A DNA stretch of 64,000 nucleotides, from contig NZ_AUFM01000011.1 of the NCBI RefSeq assembly GCF_000426505.1, positions 1,488,001 through 1,552,000 of the forward strand, in the 5' to 3' direction. Below the pieces are notes generated by a model. The model did no database searches. It was not told the DNA's origin and worked only from the letters and a program-made list of their open reading frames with translations. Origin of the DNA: Nisaea denitrificans DSM 18348 (GTDB taxonomy: Bacteria; Pseudomonadota; Alphaproteobacteria; Thalassobaculales; Thalassobaculaceae). This document shows, one piece after another, positions 24,944 through 33,383 of this stretch (positions within the stretch are counted from its first letter, which is position 1; each line of letters starts with the position of its first letter). Position numbers and translations under genes: made by a program.

Positions 24944-25449
24944 CAGAGCTCCTCCCCGCGTGCGGCGGCAATGTCCTTGAAGAGTGTCGCCAGTGCCTGC
25001 AAGAGCATCATGAAGACGCCGAAGGTCATGACGATTTTCACCGGCGCCATATAGGGCGCCCAGGCCGAGTAGCTCTGCTCGCCATACTGGATTGCGTAGG
25101 AGGTCGAGGAATAGCCGCCATAGAGCAACAGGCAGAGATAGAAGATCAGGAAAAGAACCGTAATCGAGTCGACCAGAGACCGGGTGCGCGGCTTCCAGGT
25201 CGAGTAAAGCAGATCCATCCGCACATGATCGCCAAGCTGCATGGAATAGCTGCCGCCGAGCAGATAATAGGCCACCATCAGGAACTGGGCAGTCTCAAGG
25301 GTCCAGTGCGCGGGCAGGAATACGGTTTTTGAGAAGGACGAATAGAGCAGCACGCCCAACATCGCGAAGATCAGATACATCGCGCACCGGCCAATGGCCC
25401 GGTTCACCTTCTCCACATACCTGACATAGAGCCGTATCGCTTTAGGCAT
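24943..25449 (-). CDS. TRAP transporter small permease subunit (DctQ-type)
   Basis: A 168-residue membrane protein with four hydrophobic helices, the small subunit that partners the DctM-type permease. YYLLGGSYSMQLGDHVRMDLLY is the conserved DctQ segment. I set the start at ATG 25449: it overlaps the end of the preceding amidohydrolase gene by eight bases (ATGCCTAA), and longer forms would overlap much more. That overlap ties the hydrolase to the transporter genes in one transcript. Confidence 0.9.
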   Translation of the reverse strand: MPKAIRLYVRYVEKVNRAIGRCAMYLIFAMLGVLLYSSFSKTVFLPAHWTLETAQFLMVAYYLLGGSYSMQLGDHVRMDLLYSTWKPRTRSLVDSITVLFLIFYLCLLLYGGYSSTSYAIQYGEQSYSAWAPYMAPVKIVMTFGVFMMLLQALATLFKDIAAARGEEL

Positions 25450-26284
25450 CCCCGACCTCTTGCGTCTTGTGAAGGACTGGATCCCCGCCTGCAATTCCGG
25501 CAGACCCGGTGCAGCGGCCGATCGCATCCCCGATCACGTCCGAAAAAACCTGCGCCATCGCCGTCTGCTCAGACGGCCCGCGGATCACATCGTTGCGGAT
25601 TTCGATCATCACATTGAGCAGGCCGCGCGGCAGCGCATGCCTCTGCAATGTGTGCGTTACCCCATCCACCGGACCGTAAGGCTCGTTCCGCCGCACATCC
25701 AGGCCTCCGAAAGCCTCGGCCCTTTCGAGCATGGCTTCGGCAAGCCGGGCATCCTCGTCATGCAGGATGCCGATCTCGAACGGGCGCCGGGCACCGTGAT
25801 AGGTCGGCGTAAAGGAATGAATGGTGACGATTACCGGCGCAGCACCGGCCGCGAGCCGCCGCTCTATGACGGAGCTGACCGCAGCATGGAAAGGGTTGTA
25901 GATCCGCTCCACCCGTTCCCACCGCGCTTCATCCGAAAGGTCCTGATTGCCTGGGATCGGGAAGATCTCACTGACGGCCGGCATTGCACTTTCCGCGCTC
26001 GGCGGCCGATTGCAGTCATAGACCAGTCGCGAAATTGAGGCGGCCACCAACGGGCAATCCAGTGTCGTCGCGATCACGCTCGCTACCGCCAGAGCACCCG
26101 GATCCCAGGCCACATGGCTTTCGCAAACATCCGCTTCGAGGCCGAGATCGTTCAATTCAGGCGGGATAAAATTCGTGGCATGCTCGCAGACAATGATGGC
26201 TGGCCCGCGCCCGTTCTCATTGGTTACCCGCACCGGATTGCCCCAAGCGGATGCACCGGACATTGGCTGAGCCGTTGTCGCCAC
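25442..26284 (-). CDS. N-formylglutamate amidohydrolase-family hydrolase
   Basis: A 280-residue zinc hydrolase of the N-formylglutamate amidohydrolase family. The N-terminal IIVCEHATNFIPPELNDLGL holds the expected metal-binding Glu-His pair, and HVAWDPGA and IVTIHSFTPTYHG follow. In histidine degradation this family releases formate from N-formylglutamate, but no hut genes are present. Its place as the first gene of an operon with a glutamyl-amine ligase suggests it cleaves a gamma-glutamyl amide product instead. That reassignment is inference from context. Confidence 0.85.
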   Translation of the reverse strand: MATTAQPMSGASAWGNPVRVTNENGRGPAIIVCEHATNFIPPELNDLGLEADVCESHVAWDPGALAVASVIATTLDCPLVAASISRLVYDCNRPPSAESAMPAVSEIFPIPGNQDLSDEARWERVERIYNPFHAAVSSVIERRLAAGAAPVIVTIHSFTPTYHGARRPFEIGILHDEDARLAEAMLERAEAFGGLDVRRNEPYGPVDGVTHTLQRHALPRGLLNVMIEIRNDVIRGPSEQTAMAQVFSDVIGDAIGRCTGSAGIAGGDPVLHKTQEVGDA

Positions 26285-26345
26285 TCGTATTCTCCCTGCC
26301 TCTTGCAGGCATCTTTTTCAGCTTTGACCAGCCAGTCAAGATTAT

Positions 26346-26396
26346 TTCTGAAAATTCTTCTTCTCTGATTTTCAGAATGTAGCATTATTTTCAGAG
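26346..26396. promoter_or_regulatory. Candidate RpiR operator with repeated ATTTTCAGA half-sites
   Basis: Between the divergent amidohydrolase and regulator genes, TTCTGAAAAT (26346-26355) and ATTTTCAGAA (26368-26377) form a perfect 10-bp inverted repeat. A third half-site, ATTTTCAGAG, sits at 26387-26396, exactly 19 bases after the second. RpiR proteins bind such dimeric sites, so this is the likely operator for both transcripts. Confidence 0.6.
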
Positions 26397-26433
26397 TAAA
26401 GAATGGCGCTCAAATGCCGACCGGGAGGATCAA

Positions 26434-27309
26434 GTGTCGGAAACCTCATCAGGAACCGTCGCGGAACGCATCAGCCGCCTGTTTGAAACGCTTACGCATG
26501 CGGAGCGCAAACTGAGCAATGTGATGCTGGAGAATTATCCGGTCTCCGGTCTCGGCACGATCACAGCACTGGCTGAAACGGCGGAGGTATCTGCTCCCAC
26601 CGTGGCCCGAATGGCCCGGAAGCTGGGATATGGCGGCTTTCCTGAAATGCAGACCGCACTCCGGACCGAGCTGGAAGCAACACTCTCCAGCCCGATCGCC
26701 AAGCATGACAGCTGGGCTGCGAACGCACCGGACACCCACATCCTGAACCGGTTCGCCGAGGCGGTAACGGACAACCTGCGCCAGACGCTACAGCAACTGG
26801 ATCTGGAGGATTTCGATGCGGTGGTCGATCTGCTTTCCGATCCATCCCGCAATATCTATGTCGTCGGCGGCCGTATCAGCCGCTCCATGGCGGACTACCT
26901 CTTCACGCATATGCAGGTCATTCGCGACCGGGTGACGCTGATCCCGCCGAATTCGAACACCTGGCCGCACTATGTCCTGAACATGACGGTAGGCGACGTG
27001 CTGGTTGCGTTCGATATCCGGCGCTATGAGCACGACACACACCGGCTCGCCGAGATGGCAACCGAACAGGGGGCCCAACTTGTGCTGTTTACGGATCAGT
27101 GGGGTTCGCCCGCCGCGAAACATGCAAGCCACGGTTTCCGCGCCCGTATCGAAGCACCGTCAGCCTGGGACAGCTCGGTCGTCATCATGTTCATTCTGGA
27201 AGCGCTGATCGCGGCGGTGGAGACAGAGCGCTGGGAAGAAACCCGGAACAGGATGAAGACTCTTGAGCAACTGTTCGACAGGACGAAGCTGTTCCGAAAA
27301 TTCACATGA
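26434..27309 (+). CDS. RpiR/MurR-family transcriptional regulator
   Basis: A 291-residue RpiR-family regulator. Residues about 1-75 are the HTH (LTHAERKLSNVMLENY, ALAETAEVSAPTVARMARKLGYGGFPEMQ). Residues about 115-280 are a SIS domain (NIYVVGGRISRSMADYLF) that usually binds a phosphosugar or related ligand. The start is a GTG at 26434 with GGGAGGATC upstream. It is divergent from the TRAP-ligase-dehydrogenase operon, with a clear inverted repeat between, and probably controls it. The ligand is unknown and need not be a sugar here. Confidence 0.93.
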   Translation: MSETSSGTVAERISRLFETLTHAERKLSNVMLENYPVSGLGTITALAETAEVSAPTVARMARKLGYGGFPEMQTALRTELEATLSSPIAKHDSWAANAPDTHILNRFAEAVTDNLRQTLQQLDLEDFDAVVDLLSDPSRNIYVVGGRISRSMADYLFTHMQVIRDRVTLIPPNSNTWPHYVLNMTVGDVLVAFDIRRYEHDTHRLAEMATEQGAQLVLFTDQWGSPAAKHASHGFRARIEAPSAWDSSVVIMFILEALIAAVETERWEETRNRMKTLEQLFDRTKLFRKFT

Positions 27310-27320
27310 AGCCGCGCGTG

Positions 27321-28358
27321 TTAGCGCCTGAAAGACGAGAGCAGCTCCAGATACTGGCGCACCACCGTGTCCTCACTGAATTTGGCTTCATATTCGGCAC
27401 GTCCAGCGACAACCAGTGACGCGGCCAGCGCCTTGTCGGCAATCGCTGTTCTCAATTGAGTCGCCAACCCCTCGGCATCCTCAAGATCGGCCAGCAAACC
27501 GGTTTCGCCATCGCGGATTAGGTGCACCGGCCCTTCACTCCGGGCGGCGACCACGGGGCGACCCCGCGCCCAGGCTTCGATAACGACATTGCCAAGCCCC
27601 TCGACCCGGCTGGAACAGACCAGAACATCCGCAGTGGCCAACAGATCCGCCGTATCGTCACGCCATCCAAGAAAGACAACGCGCGGCATGACCCCGAGCT
27701 CTTCTGCAAGCGCCTTCAACGCCGCTTCTTCCGGTCCGGTTCCCGCGATCCAGAGATATGCATCCGGCACCTTGGCAAGAGCACGGATCAGAACGTCAAA
27801 CGCCTTGTTCCGGTGCAACCGGCCGAGCGCCAGCAACAACGGTGCGTCCTTTGGCGTCCCGAAGACGCCACGGTCAAGAACCGCCCCCGGCTTAGCATCG
27901 ACGAAATTCGGCAGGTAATGCGCCCGCTCGGACGGCCAGCCCTGGCCGACTATATGGTCGATCAGCCCCGGTGCATTACAGATCAGCTGATCGAAACCGC
28001 GATAATACTTGATGTCGTAATAACCACCGATCCGGCCGGCGCGGACATAGTCTCCCGGCGGGGTTTTCGACGCAGCCCGGTTCATCCAGGCGAGCACGAC
28101 ATCAGGCGCGAAAGCCCGAATGTCCTTTCGCAATTGCCAGGGCGTCAGAAAGTCGAGCGCGCCACCAAAGCTCAGTTCTGTGAAATCGACACCGCCTGCC
28201 CGCAAAATCTCGGCACGGCGACTATCGCGGCGGATCGCCACGCGCTGCGCCACAGCCATGCTACGCTCAGGCTTCGCCATGGCTGAGGCCAGCCGTTCGA
28301 AAAACACTTCGGCGCCGCCGTGGCGCGCGCCCGCCATGGTCTGATAAAGACGGATCAT
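27321..28358 (-). CDS. GT4-family glycosyltransferase
   Basis: A 345-residue retaining glycosyltransferase of the GT-B fold. The C-terminal nucleotide-sugar domain has LLALGRLHRNKAFDVLIRA, WIAGTGPEEAAL, and VEGLGNVVIEAWARGRPVVAARSEGP, a variant of the EGFGLVLLEAMA-type motif with the catalytic Glu. The N-terminal MAGARHGGAEVFFERL is a typical donor/acceptor loop. Cytoplasmic or membrane-associated; it probably builds lipopolysaccharide or another surface glycan. It is divergent from a GT9 heptosyltransferase-like gene and converges on the rpiR-type gene with 11 bases between. Confidence 0.9.
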   Translation of the reverse strand: MIRLYQTMAGARHGGAEVFFERLASAMAKPERSMAVAQRVAIRRDSRRAEILRAGGVDFTELSFGGALDFLTPWQLRKDIRAFAPDVVLAWMNRAASKTPPGDYVRAGRIGGYYDIKYYRGFDQLICNAPGLIDHIVGQGWPSERAHYLPNFVDAKPGAVLDRGVFGTPKDAPLLLALGRLHRNKAFDVLIRALAKVPDAYLWIAGTGPEEAALKALAEELGVMPRVVFLGWRDDTADLLATADVLVCSSRVEGLGNVVIEAWARGRPVVAARSEGPVHLIRDGETGLLADLEDAEGLATQLRTAIADKALAASLVVAGRAEYEAKFSEDTVVRQYLELLSSFRR

Positions 28359-28448
28359 TCAAATATCGGAAAAGCTTGTGACAACGAGGCGCATTGTGGT
28401 GTAGCCGGGACCTGACCGCAAGCGCAGCCACTTCGGGAGCCGTGAGAC

Positions 28449-29468
28449 GTGGAAGCTGAAACCGCCGGAGCTAACCCACGCCATATCGGTGGCACGCTCG
28501 TCATCCAGCCCCTGCCCGGCATCGGCGATGCGATCTGGCTTTTGCCGCATCTGAAAAGCATCGCCGCGCAAACCAAGGAAAAAACGGTCACCCTGCTGAC
28601 AAAGAAACGCTCCCTGGCGGATTCCCTGTTCGAGCATATGGAGTGCGTCCGGGACGTACTGTGGCTTGATGACCGCCGGGATCGCGGGCCTTTCGGAGGC
28701 TTTCGCCTCGGTGCGGCACTCAAGCCCTACGGTTTCGACACTGTCTGGATCCTGCACTCGTCCCCCCGATACGGGCTGGCGACCTGGCGTGCCGGCATTG
28801 GTGAGCGGATCGGGTATGGCATCGGCTGGCAGGACGCGTTTCTGACATCGCAACACAGCCTTTCACGCCTGGCTCGGAAATTCACCGCGATCGAAAAAGC
28901 GAACCAGCTTCTGCTGAACCACTCCGTCCCGAAGCTGGAATCGATGCCCGATCTCCCCGTCCCGGAGTTCATGCGCGAGGAGAACTTGCGTCGATTTGCC
29001 GATCTGCCCCGCCCCTGGATCAGCTTCATCATCGGAGCCAGTGAGCCCTTCAAACAGTGGGGTGTCGAGAATTTCGGAGCCCTTGCCGACCGCCTGCATC
29101 GGGAAACCGGCGGCAGCATTTTTCTGATCGGCGGGCCGGGCGAATCTGATCTTGCGGACCGCCTGCACACCCGCTTCGGGCGGCCGAACTGGATGGTTCC
29201 CATGGTGTCCCAGCCGATTCTGGAAACCGCTGCCATCATTGCGGTAACCGACATCGCGGTTGGTAACGACACCGGGGCCCTCAATCTGGCCGCCGCGACA
29301 GGAATCCGGTCTGTCGGCCTGTTCGGCGGCTCCGCGCCAATGATGGAAGATACCAGGATCGATGCCATCATGCCGTTCGGAGAATTGCGCTATGGCACCG
29401 ATCGCATGGCGGATATCAGCCCGGACAGGGTAGCCGACAGGGTCATCTCAACTCTCGCAGCGGACTAG
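28449..29468 (+). CDS. GT9-family heptosyltransferase-like glycosyltransferase
   Basis: A 339-residue GT9 enzyme like ADP-heptose:LPS heptosyltransferases. The N-terminal VIQPLPGIGDAIWLLPHLKSI and the C-terminal VGNDTGALNLAAATGIRSVGLFGGS are the family motifs; ISFIIGASEPFKQWGVENFGALADRL is the donor-domain start. The start is GTG 28449, with GGGAG upstream. It would transfer a sugar during lipopolysaccharide core assembly on the cytoplasmic face. Divergent from the GT4 gene; the pair probably belongs to surface-glycan synthesis. Confidence 0.9.
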   Translation: MEAETAGANPRHIGGTLVIQPLPGIGDAIWLLPHLKSIAAQTKEKTVTLLTKKRSLADSLFEHMECVRDVLWLDDRRDRGPFGGFRLGAALKPYGFDTVWILHSSPRYGLATWRAGIGERIGYGIGWQDAFLTSQHSLSRLARKFTAIEKANQLLLNHSVPKLESMPDLPVPEFMREENLRRFADLPRPWISFIIGASEPFKQWGVENFGALADRLHRETGGSIFLIGGPGESDLADRLHTRFGRPNWMVPMVSQPILETAAIIAVTDIAVGNDTGALNLAAATGIRSVGLFGGSAPMMEDTRIDAIMPFGELRYGTDRMADISPDRVADRVISTLAAD

Positions 29469-29521
29469 ACATCCGCTGCGGCGAGGCTTCGATTGGCCGG
29501 CTGAATCGGGATCGCAAGCAC

Positions 29522-29878
29522 TCACTCCGGGCGCGTTTCCTCGCTCAGTTGCTCGTGCATCATCCGGAGCCAGACAGACACCACCGCCCCAGCCTCCGAT
29601 GAATTGAAACTGATTCGCGAACCGTCGGTATCGTTGCCGATCAGCTGGCCGGTCAGATTGAGTCCGGACTCGGGATGCTTGATCGTCAAATCGGCGCCGG
29701 GTTCCGCATCCACCGGCGGTTCCAGCCGGAGACCGCCGACCGAAACATTATCAATGATGCAATTATGCGCCTTGCCGACCACCGTCACCTCAATTGGCGA
29801 GGTAACAGGATAGCGTTCGAACTGGCGTCTTTCATCTTTCGAGGAAAGGCCGATGGCCTGCAGGATCGCGTTTAACAT
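29522..29878 (-). CDS. PilZ-domain protein
   Basis: A 118-residue single-domain PilZ protein, expected to bind cyclic-di-GMP. The RxxxR part is ERRQFERYPV and the [DN]xSxxG part is NVSVGGLRL, as required for ligand binding. No effector domain is attached, so it probably acts by binding a partner in motility or exopolysaccharide control. It sits alone, between a GT9 gene and an orphan ABC ATPase on the opposite strand. Confidence 0.87.
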   Translation of the reverse strand: MLNAILQAIGLSSKDERRQFERYPVTSPIEVTVVGKAHNCIIDNVSVGGLRLEPPVDAEPGADLTIKHPESGLNLTGQLIGNDTDGSRISFNSSEAGAVVSVWLRMMHEQLSEETRPE

Positions 29879-30065
29879 GGCTCAGGACTCCTCCGGCAAG
29901 AACGCCGAACGTTCAACCAATGATACGCACTCCATTCGATATTTGGAACGTGGTCTGTGCGAAAACATACACCGGAGACATTATTTTCCGTCAACCGGTT
30001 AACGGTCGATTTCGAATAAAGCATTCTCTGGCAGAGTACCAATCCAAAAGGACGGATCGAGCATC

Positions 30066-30863
30066 GTGACGAAACTTAGACTGGAAAACGTCCGGCACCA
30101 GTTTGTCGCAAAGGCGGCAGCGGACGCCTTACATGCGGTCGGGCCAGCCAGTTTCTCTCTGTCGGATGGCGAATTCCTGACAATTGTCGGACCGTCAGGA
30201 TGCGGGAAGTCGACCCTCCTGCGCCTGGTGGCCGGCCTGATAACGTTGCGCGACGGGCATATTACGTTCGATGGCGAGTTAGTGACCGGCCCGAGTCCCG
30301 GGCGCGGCATGGTTTTCCAGCAACCCGCTCTTTTCCCCTGGCTCACGGTGGAACGGAATATCGCGTTCGGAGCCCGTTTCCGGTCCCTCTCTCGCGCCCA
30401 GGCGTTCGATGTGACCGCGGAGCTGATAAGCGCCGTCGGTCTGGAGGGATTCGAAACCTTCTATCCATCGGCCCTCTCCGGCGGCATGCAGCAACGGGCA
30501 GCATTGGCACGCACGCTTGCGGGCGGACCGGATCTGTTGCTGCTGGACGAGCCTTTCGGCGCACTTGACCAGCAAACCCGGGCAAAAATGCAGGTCTGGC
30601 TGGCCGGACTTCTGGCGGAACGCGGCATCTCGGCTCTGCTGGTAACGCACGATATCGAGGAAGCCGTGTTCCTTTCCGACCGGGTGCTCGTGATGAGCAA
30701 CCGGCCGGGGCGCATTCTCAAGGAGATCGACATAGATCTCCCGCGGCCGCGTGCCGCCCGCATCAGAACCGACGCCGGATTTGTCGCCGTGAAGGCCGAG
30801 ATCGGCGCCGCTCTGGAAAGTGAAAGTGGCGACGAAACAACAGCCGAAACATCGTCCCGCTAA
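30066..30863 (+). CDS. Orphan ABC transporter ATPase (SsuB/TauB-like)
   Basis: A 265-residue ABC ATPase of the nitrate/sulfonate/taurine importer type. Walker A is GPSGCGKST, the Q-loop is in VFQQPALFPWLTV, the signature is LSGGMQQRAALART, Walker B is LLLLDEPFGALD and the H-loop is VTHDIEEAV. It starts with GTG at 30066. No permease or binding-protein gene is nearby, so its partners are elsewhere. Its position about 130 bases upstream of a TauE/SafE exporter and the soe genes hints at organosulfur use, but this is weak. Confidence 0.9.
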   Translation: MTKLRLENVRHQFVAKAAADALHAVGPASFSLSDGEFLTIVGPSGCGKSTLLRLVAGLITLRDGHITFDGELVTGPSPGRGMVFQQPALFPWLTVERNIAFGARFRSLSRAQAFDVTAELISAVGLEGFETFYPSALSGGMQQRAALARTLAGGPDLLLLDEPFGALDQQTRAKMQVWLAGLLAERGISALLVTHDIEEAVFLSDRVLVMSNRPGRILKEIDIDLPRPRAARIRTDAGFVAVKAEIGAALESESGDETTAETSSR

Positions 30864-30995
30864 ATCATTAGAACCACTACAAACTAGTCATGGCCTCACT
30901 GCATACTTTTCTGTTATTAAAGATGGAATCGTTCGGGTGGTTGTGTCTGCCGTCATCCGGTATCTGGTTTATCCCTGACCGTCCCCGCGGGGCCC

Positions 30996-31916
30996 ATGTA
31001 CATCTACCTGCCCATCGCAGAGATGTCGGTAAACGTCCTCACCATTCTGGCTATGGGCGGCGCCGTCGGCTTCCTCTCCGGCCTTTTTGGTGTCGGCGGC
31101 GGGTTCCTCATGACTCCCATTCTGATTTTCATCGGCGTTCCGGCGCCGGTGGCGGTCAGCACCGGCGCCAATCAGATTGTCGCCAGTTCGATCTCCGGAG
31201 TCATCGCGCACTGGCGACGCGGCAATCTCGATTTCACCATGGGGTTCGTCCTTCTGGCCGGCGGTATCGTCGGCTCGACCCTGGGCGTCCTGCTGTTCAA
31301 GTTTCTGGAGAGTCTCGGCCAGATCGATCTGGTGATTAAGCTCTGCTACGTGGTCTTTCTCGGCGTGATCGGCGGCCTGATGCTGCTGGAAAGCGTCCGC
31401 ACCATCCTGCAGGTCCGGCAGAGCGGCGGGCGCCGCCGGAAACTGCATCAGCACACCTGGATGCACGGCCTGCCGTTCAAGATCCGCTTCCGCAAATCCA
31501 AGCTCTATATCAGCGCCCTGCTACCGCTCGGGATCGGCTGTTTTGTCGGTATCCTTTCCGCCATCATGGGCGTCGGCGGCGGCTTTATCATGGTGCCGGC
31601 AATGATCTATATGCTCGGCATGCGCACCTCCATGGTCGTTGGCACATCGCTGCTGCAGATCATTTTCGTAACCGCCAACGTGACCTTTCTGCAGGCCATC
31701 TCAACGCAGACCGTCGATGTCGTGCTCGCCATCCTGCTGCTGGTAGGCGCAGTTGTAGGGGCCCAGTTCGGCAGCCAGTTCGCCGTCAAATTGAAAGGTG
31801 AACAGCTCCGCGGGTTGCTTGCGCTGATGGTTGTTGCCGTCTGCCTGAAGCTCGCATTCGATCTGGTGGTAACACCGGACGACCTCTATTCCATCGTGGT
31901 GTCCCAGGGTGGCTAG
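30996..31916 (+). CDS. TauE/SafE (TSUP) anion exporter
   Basis: A 306-residue inner-membrane protein with about eight hydrophobic segments. It carries the duplicated TSUP motif: GFLSGLFGVGGGFLMTPILI in the first half and GILSAIMGVGGGFIMVPAMI in the second. The family exports sulfite, sulfoacetate or related sulfur anions. The next gene, TIGR02186, follows directly, and a cytoplasm-facing sulfite dehydrogenase is encoded 1.5 kb downstream, so sulfite is a likely substrate. That is inferred from context. Confidence 0.9.
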   Translation: MYIYLPIAEMSVNVLTILAMGGAVGFLSGLFGVGGGFLMTPILIFIGVPAPVAVSTGANQIVASSISGVIAHWRRGNLDFTMGFVLLAGGIVGSTLGVLLFKFLESLGQIDLVIKLCYVVFLGVIGGLMLLESVRTILQVRQSGGRRRKLHQHTWMHGLPFKIRFRKSKLYISALLPLGIGCFVGILSAIMGVGGGFIMVPAMIYMLGMRTSMVVGTSLLQIIFVTANVTFLQAISTQTVDVVLAILLLVGAVVGAQFGSQFAVKLKGEQLRGLLALMVVAVCLKLAFDLVVTPDDLYSIVVSQGG

Positions 31917-31920
31917 GCGC

Positions 31921-32685
31921 ATGAACAGGCTCACAAAGTTAAGCATGCTGCTGCTTGCCGCCCTCGCATTGAATTGTGAAGCCGCCGGCAAGGCCAATGC
32001 GCAGGATCTGATCGCCGACCTTTCCAGCCACCGAGTCGATATCACCACGGGTTTTACGGGCGCCGACCTCCTGCTTTTCGGCTCGGTCGATGACGATGGC
32101 GATATTGTCGTCACGGTCTCGGGGCCGCGCGAATCGATCACGGTACGACGCAAGGAGCGGGTCGCCGGTATCTGGATGAACACCCGCAGCATGCAGTTCA
32201 ACAGCGCTCCGAACTTCTACGCTGTCGCAGCCAGCCGGCCACTGGAAGAAATCGCACCGCTCGAAGTCCTGGAACGCCAGCAGATCGGTGCCAGTCATTT
32301 GCGGTTGCGCGCGGCCGCGGGCGGCAAAAAACTGTTGCCCGAGGACGAAAATACTTTCCGCACGGCCCTGGTGCGGCGGAAACAGGCACAGGGCCTCTAT
32401 GCGAGCGAGCCCGGGCGGGTCACGATCATTGCGGGCAAACTGTTTCGCACCCAGGTCCATTTCCCGGCCAATCTGGCAACCGGAACCTACACTGCAGTCG
32501 TCTACCTGATCCGCGGGGGCCGTGTCGTCCACGCCCAGACAACACCGTTGCTGGTCGAAAAAGTCGGCGTCGGCGCAGAGGTTTACACTTTCGCGCACGA
32601 GCAGTCCGCAATCTATGGACTGGTCGCAATCCTGATCGCCGTCGCCGCGGGCTGGCTTGCCGCCGCAGTTTTCCGTAAAGTCTGA
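31921..32685 (+). CDS. TIGR02186-family envelope protein
   Basis: A 254-residue protein of the alphaproteobacterial TIGR02186 family. It has an N-terminal signal peptide (MLLLAALALNCEAAGKANAQ), a beta-rich middle (DITTGFTGADLLLFGSV, GIWMNTRSM) and one C-terminal membrane helix (IYGLVAILIAVAAGWLAAAVF), so the bulk should face the periplasm. I used ATG 31921; a GTG at 31909 would overlap the exporter gene by eight bases. It usually neighbours a TSUP exporter, as here, and probably works with it. Molecular role unknown. Confidence 0.82.
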   Translation: MNRLTKLSMLLLAALALNCEAAGKANAQDLIADLSSHRVDITTGFTGADLLLFGSVDDDGDIVVTVSGPRESITVRRKERVAGIWMNTRSMQFNSAPNFYAVAASRPLEEIAPLEVLERQQIGASHLRLRAAAGGKKLLPEDENTFRTALVRRKQAQGLYASEPGRVTIIAGKLFRTQVHFPANLATGTYTAVVYLIRGGRVVHAQTTPLLVEKVGVGAEVYTFAHEQSAIYGLVAILIAVAAGWLAAAVFRKV

Positions 32686-32716
32686 ACCCAGTGTCGGCAG
32701 AACGGACAGCACGCGT

Positions 32717-33202
32717 ATGAGTCAATTGACGGACGGATCGAAGCCCCGGGTTTTCCTCGTCGTTGTCGACGACAGCGAAGAGATGCAGATCGCCCTGCGT
32801 TTTGCCTGCCGCAGAGCACGCCACAGTGGCGGCCATGTGGCCCTGTTCCGCGCTATTGAACCGCAGGAATTCCAGCATTGGATGGGCGTCGGCGAGCTGA
32901 TGCGCGAGGAAGCCCGGGAGGATGCGGAAGCACTTCTCGGCGAACTCTCCAAGCAGGTGGTCGATATCTCCGGACAGATCCCGATCATCTATGTCCGCGA
33001 AGGCTCGACCCGTGATGAACTGCTCAATCTGATCGATGAGGAGCCAAGCATTTCCGTGCTGGTGCTCGGTGCGAACACCCAGGGTGAAAGCCCCGGACCG
33101 CTGGTCACCTATATGACTGGCAAGGGCGCCGCCCGGATGCGTGTTCCGGTCACCATCGTGCCCGGCAACCTCTCCGACGAGCAGATCGACGCGGTCACCT
33201 GA
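32717..33202 (+). CDS. Universal stress protein (UspA family)
   Basis: A 161-residue cytoplasmic UspA-domain protein. The fold markers are VFLVVVDDSEEMQIALRFACRRA at the N-terminus and LVLGANTQGESPGPLV--M near residue 115; the canonical G-2x-G-9x-G(S/T) nucleotide loop is only partly kept, so ATP binding is uncertain. The ATG at 32717 was chosen over longer forms that overlap the preceding gene. It follows the exporter/TIGR02186 pair by 31 bases and precedes the soe operon by 181 bases. Confidence 0.85.
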   Translation: MSQLTDGSKPRVFLVVVDDSEEMQIALRFACRRARHSGGHVALFRAIEPQEFQHWMGVGELMREEAREDAEALLGELSKQVVDISGQIPIIYVREGSTRDELLNLIDEEPSISVLVLGANTQGESPGPLVTYMTGKGAARMRVPVTIVPGNLSDEQIDAVT

Positions 33203-33241
33203 CACCCGCTCCCCTGCCGCCCAAAGATGCCTGCGGGCGGC

Positions 33242-33309
33242 GACTTAAAGTCAAATCGTGCACCAATTCCGGATCGAAGAAAAAGTCTTGTTTCGATCCT
33301 GACTTTTTC
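33242..33309. promoter_or_regulatory. Repeated GACTT/AAGTC half-sites upstream of soeA
   Basis: GACTTAAAGTC (33242-33252) is an 11-base palindrome. GAAAAAGTC (33279-33287) and GACTTTTTC (33301-33309) form a perfect 9-bp inverted repeat with a 13-base spacer. All share the GACTT/AAGTC core, so a dimeric regulator of the soe operon may bind here. A weaker GC hairpin at 33216-33241 may end the upstream usp transcript. Confidence 0.45.
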
Positions 33310-33383
33310 GGACCGGCCCTGCTATTGTCATCGGCAATTAACAAGCCGATGAGCCGTTCAGGCCTTCCCGCTCCGGAGAGATA

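Noticed and set aside
25442-26284. Histidine-degradation hutG
   Set aside because: No other hut gene is present and the gene is joined to a TRAP operon by overlap.
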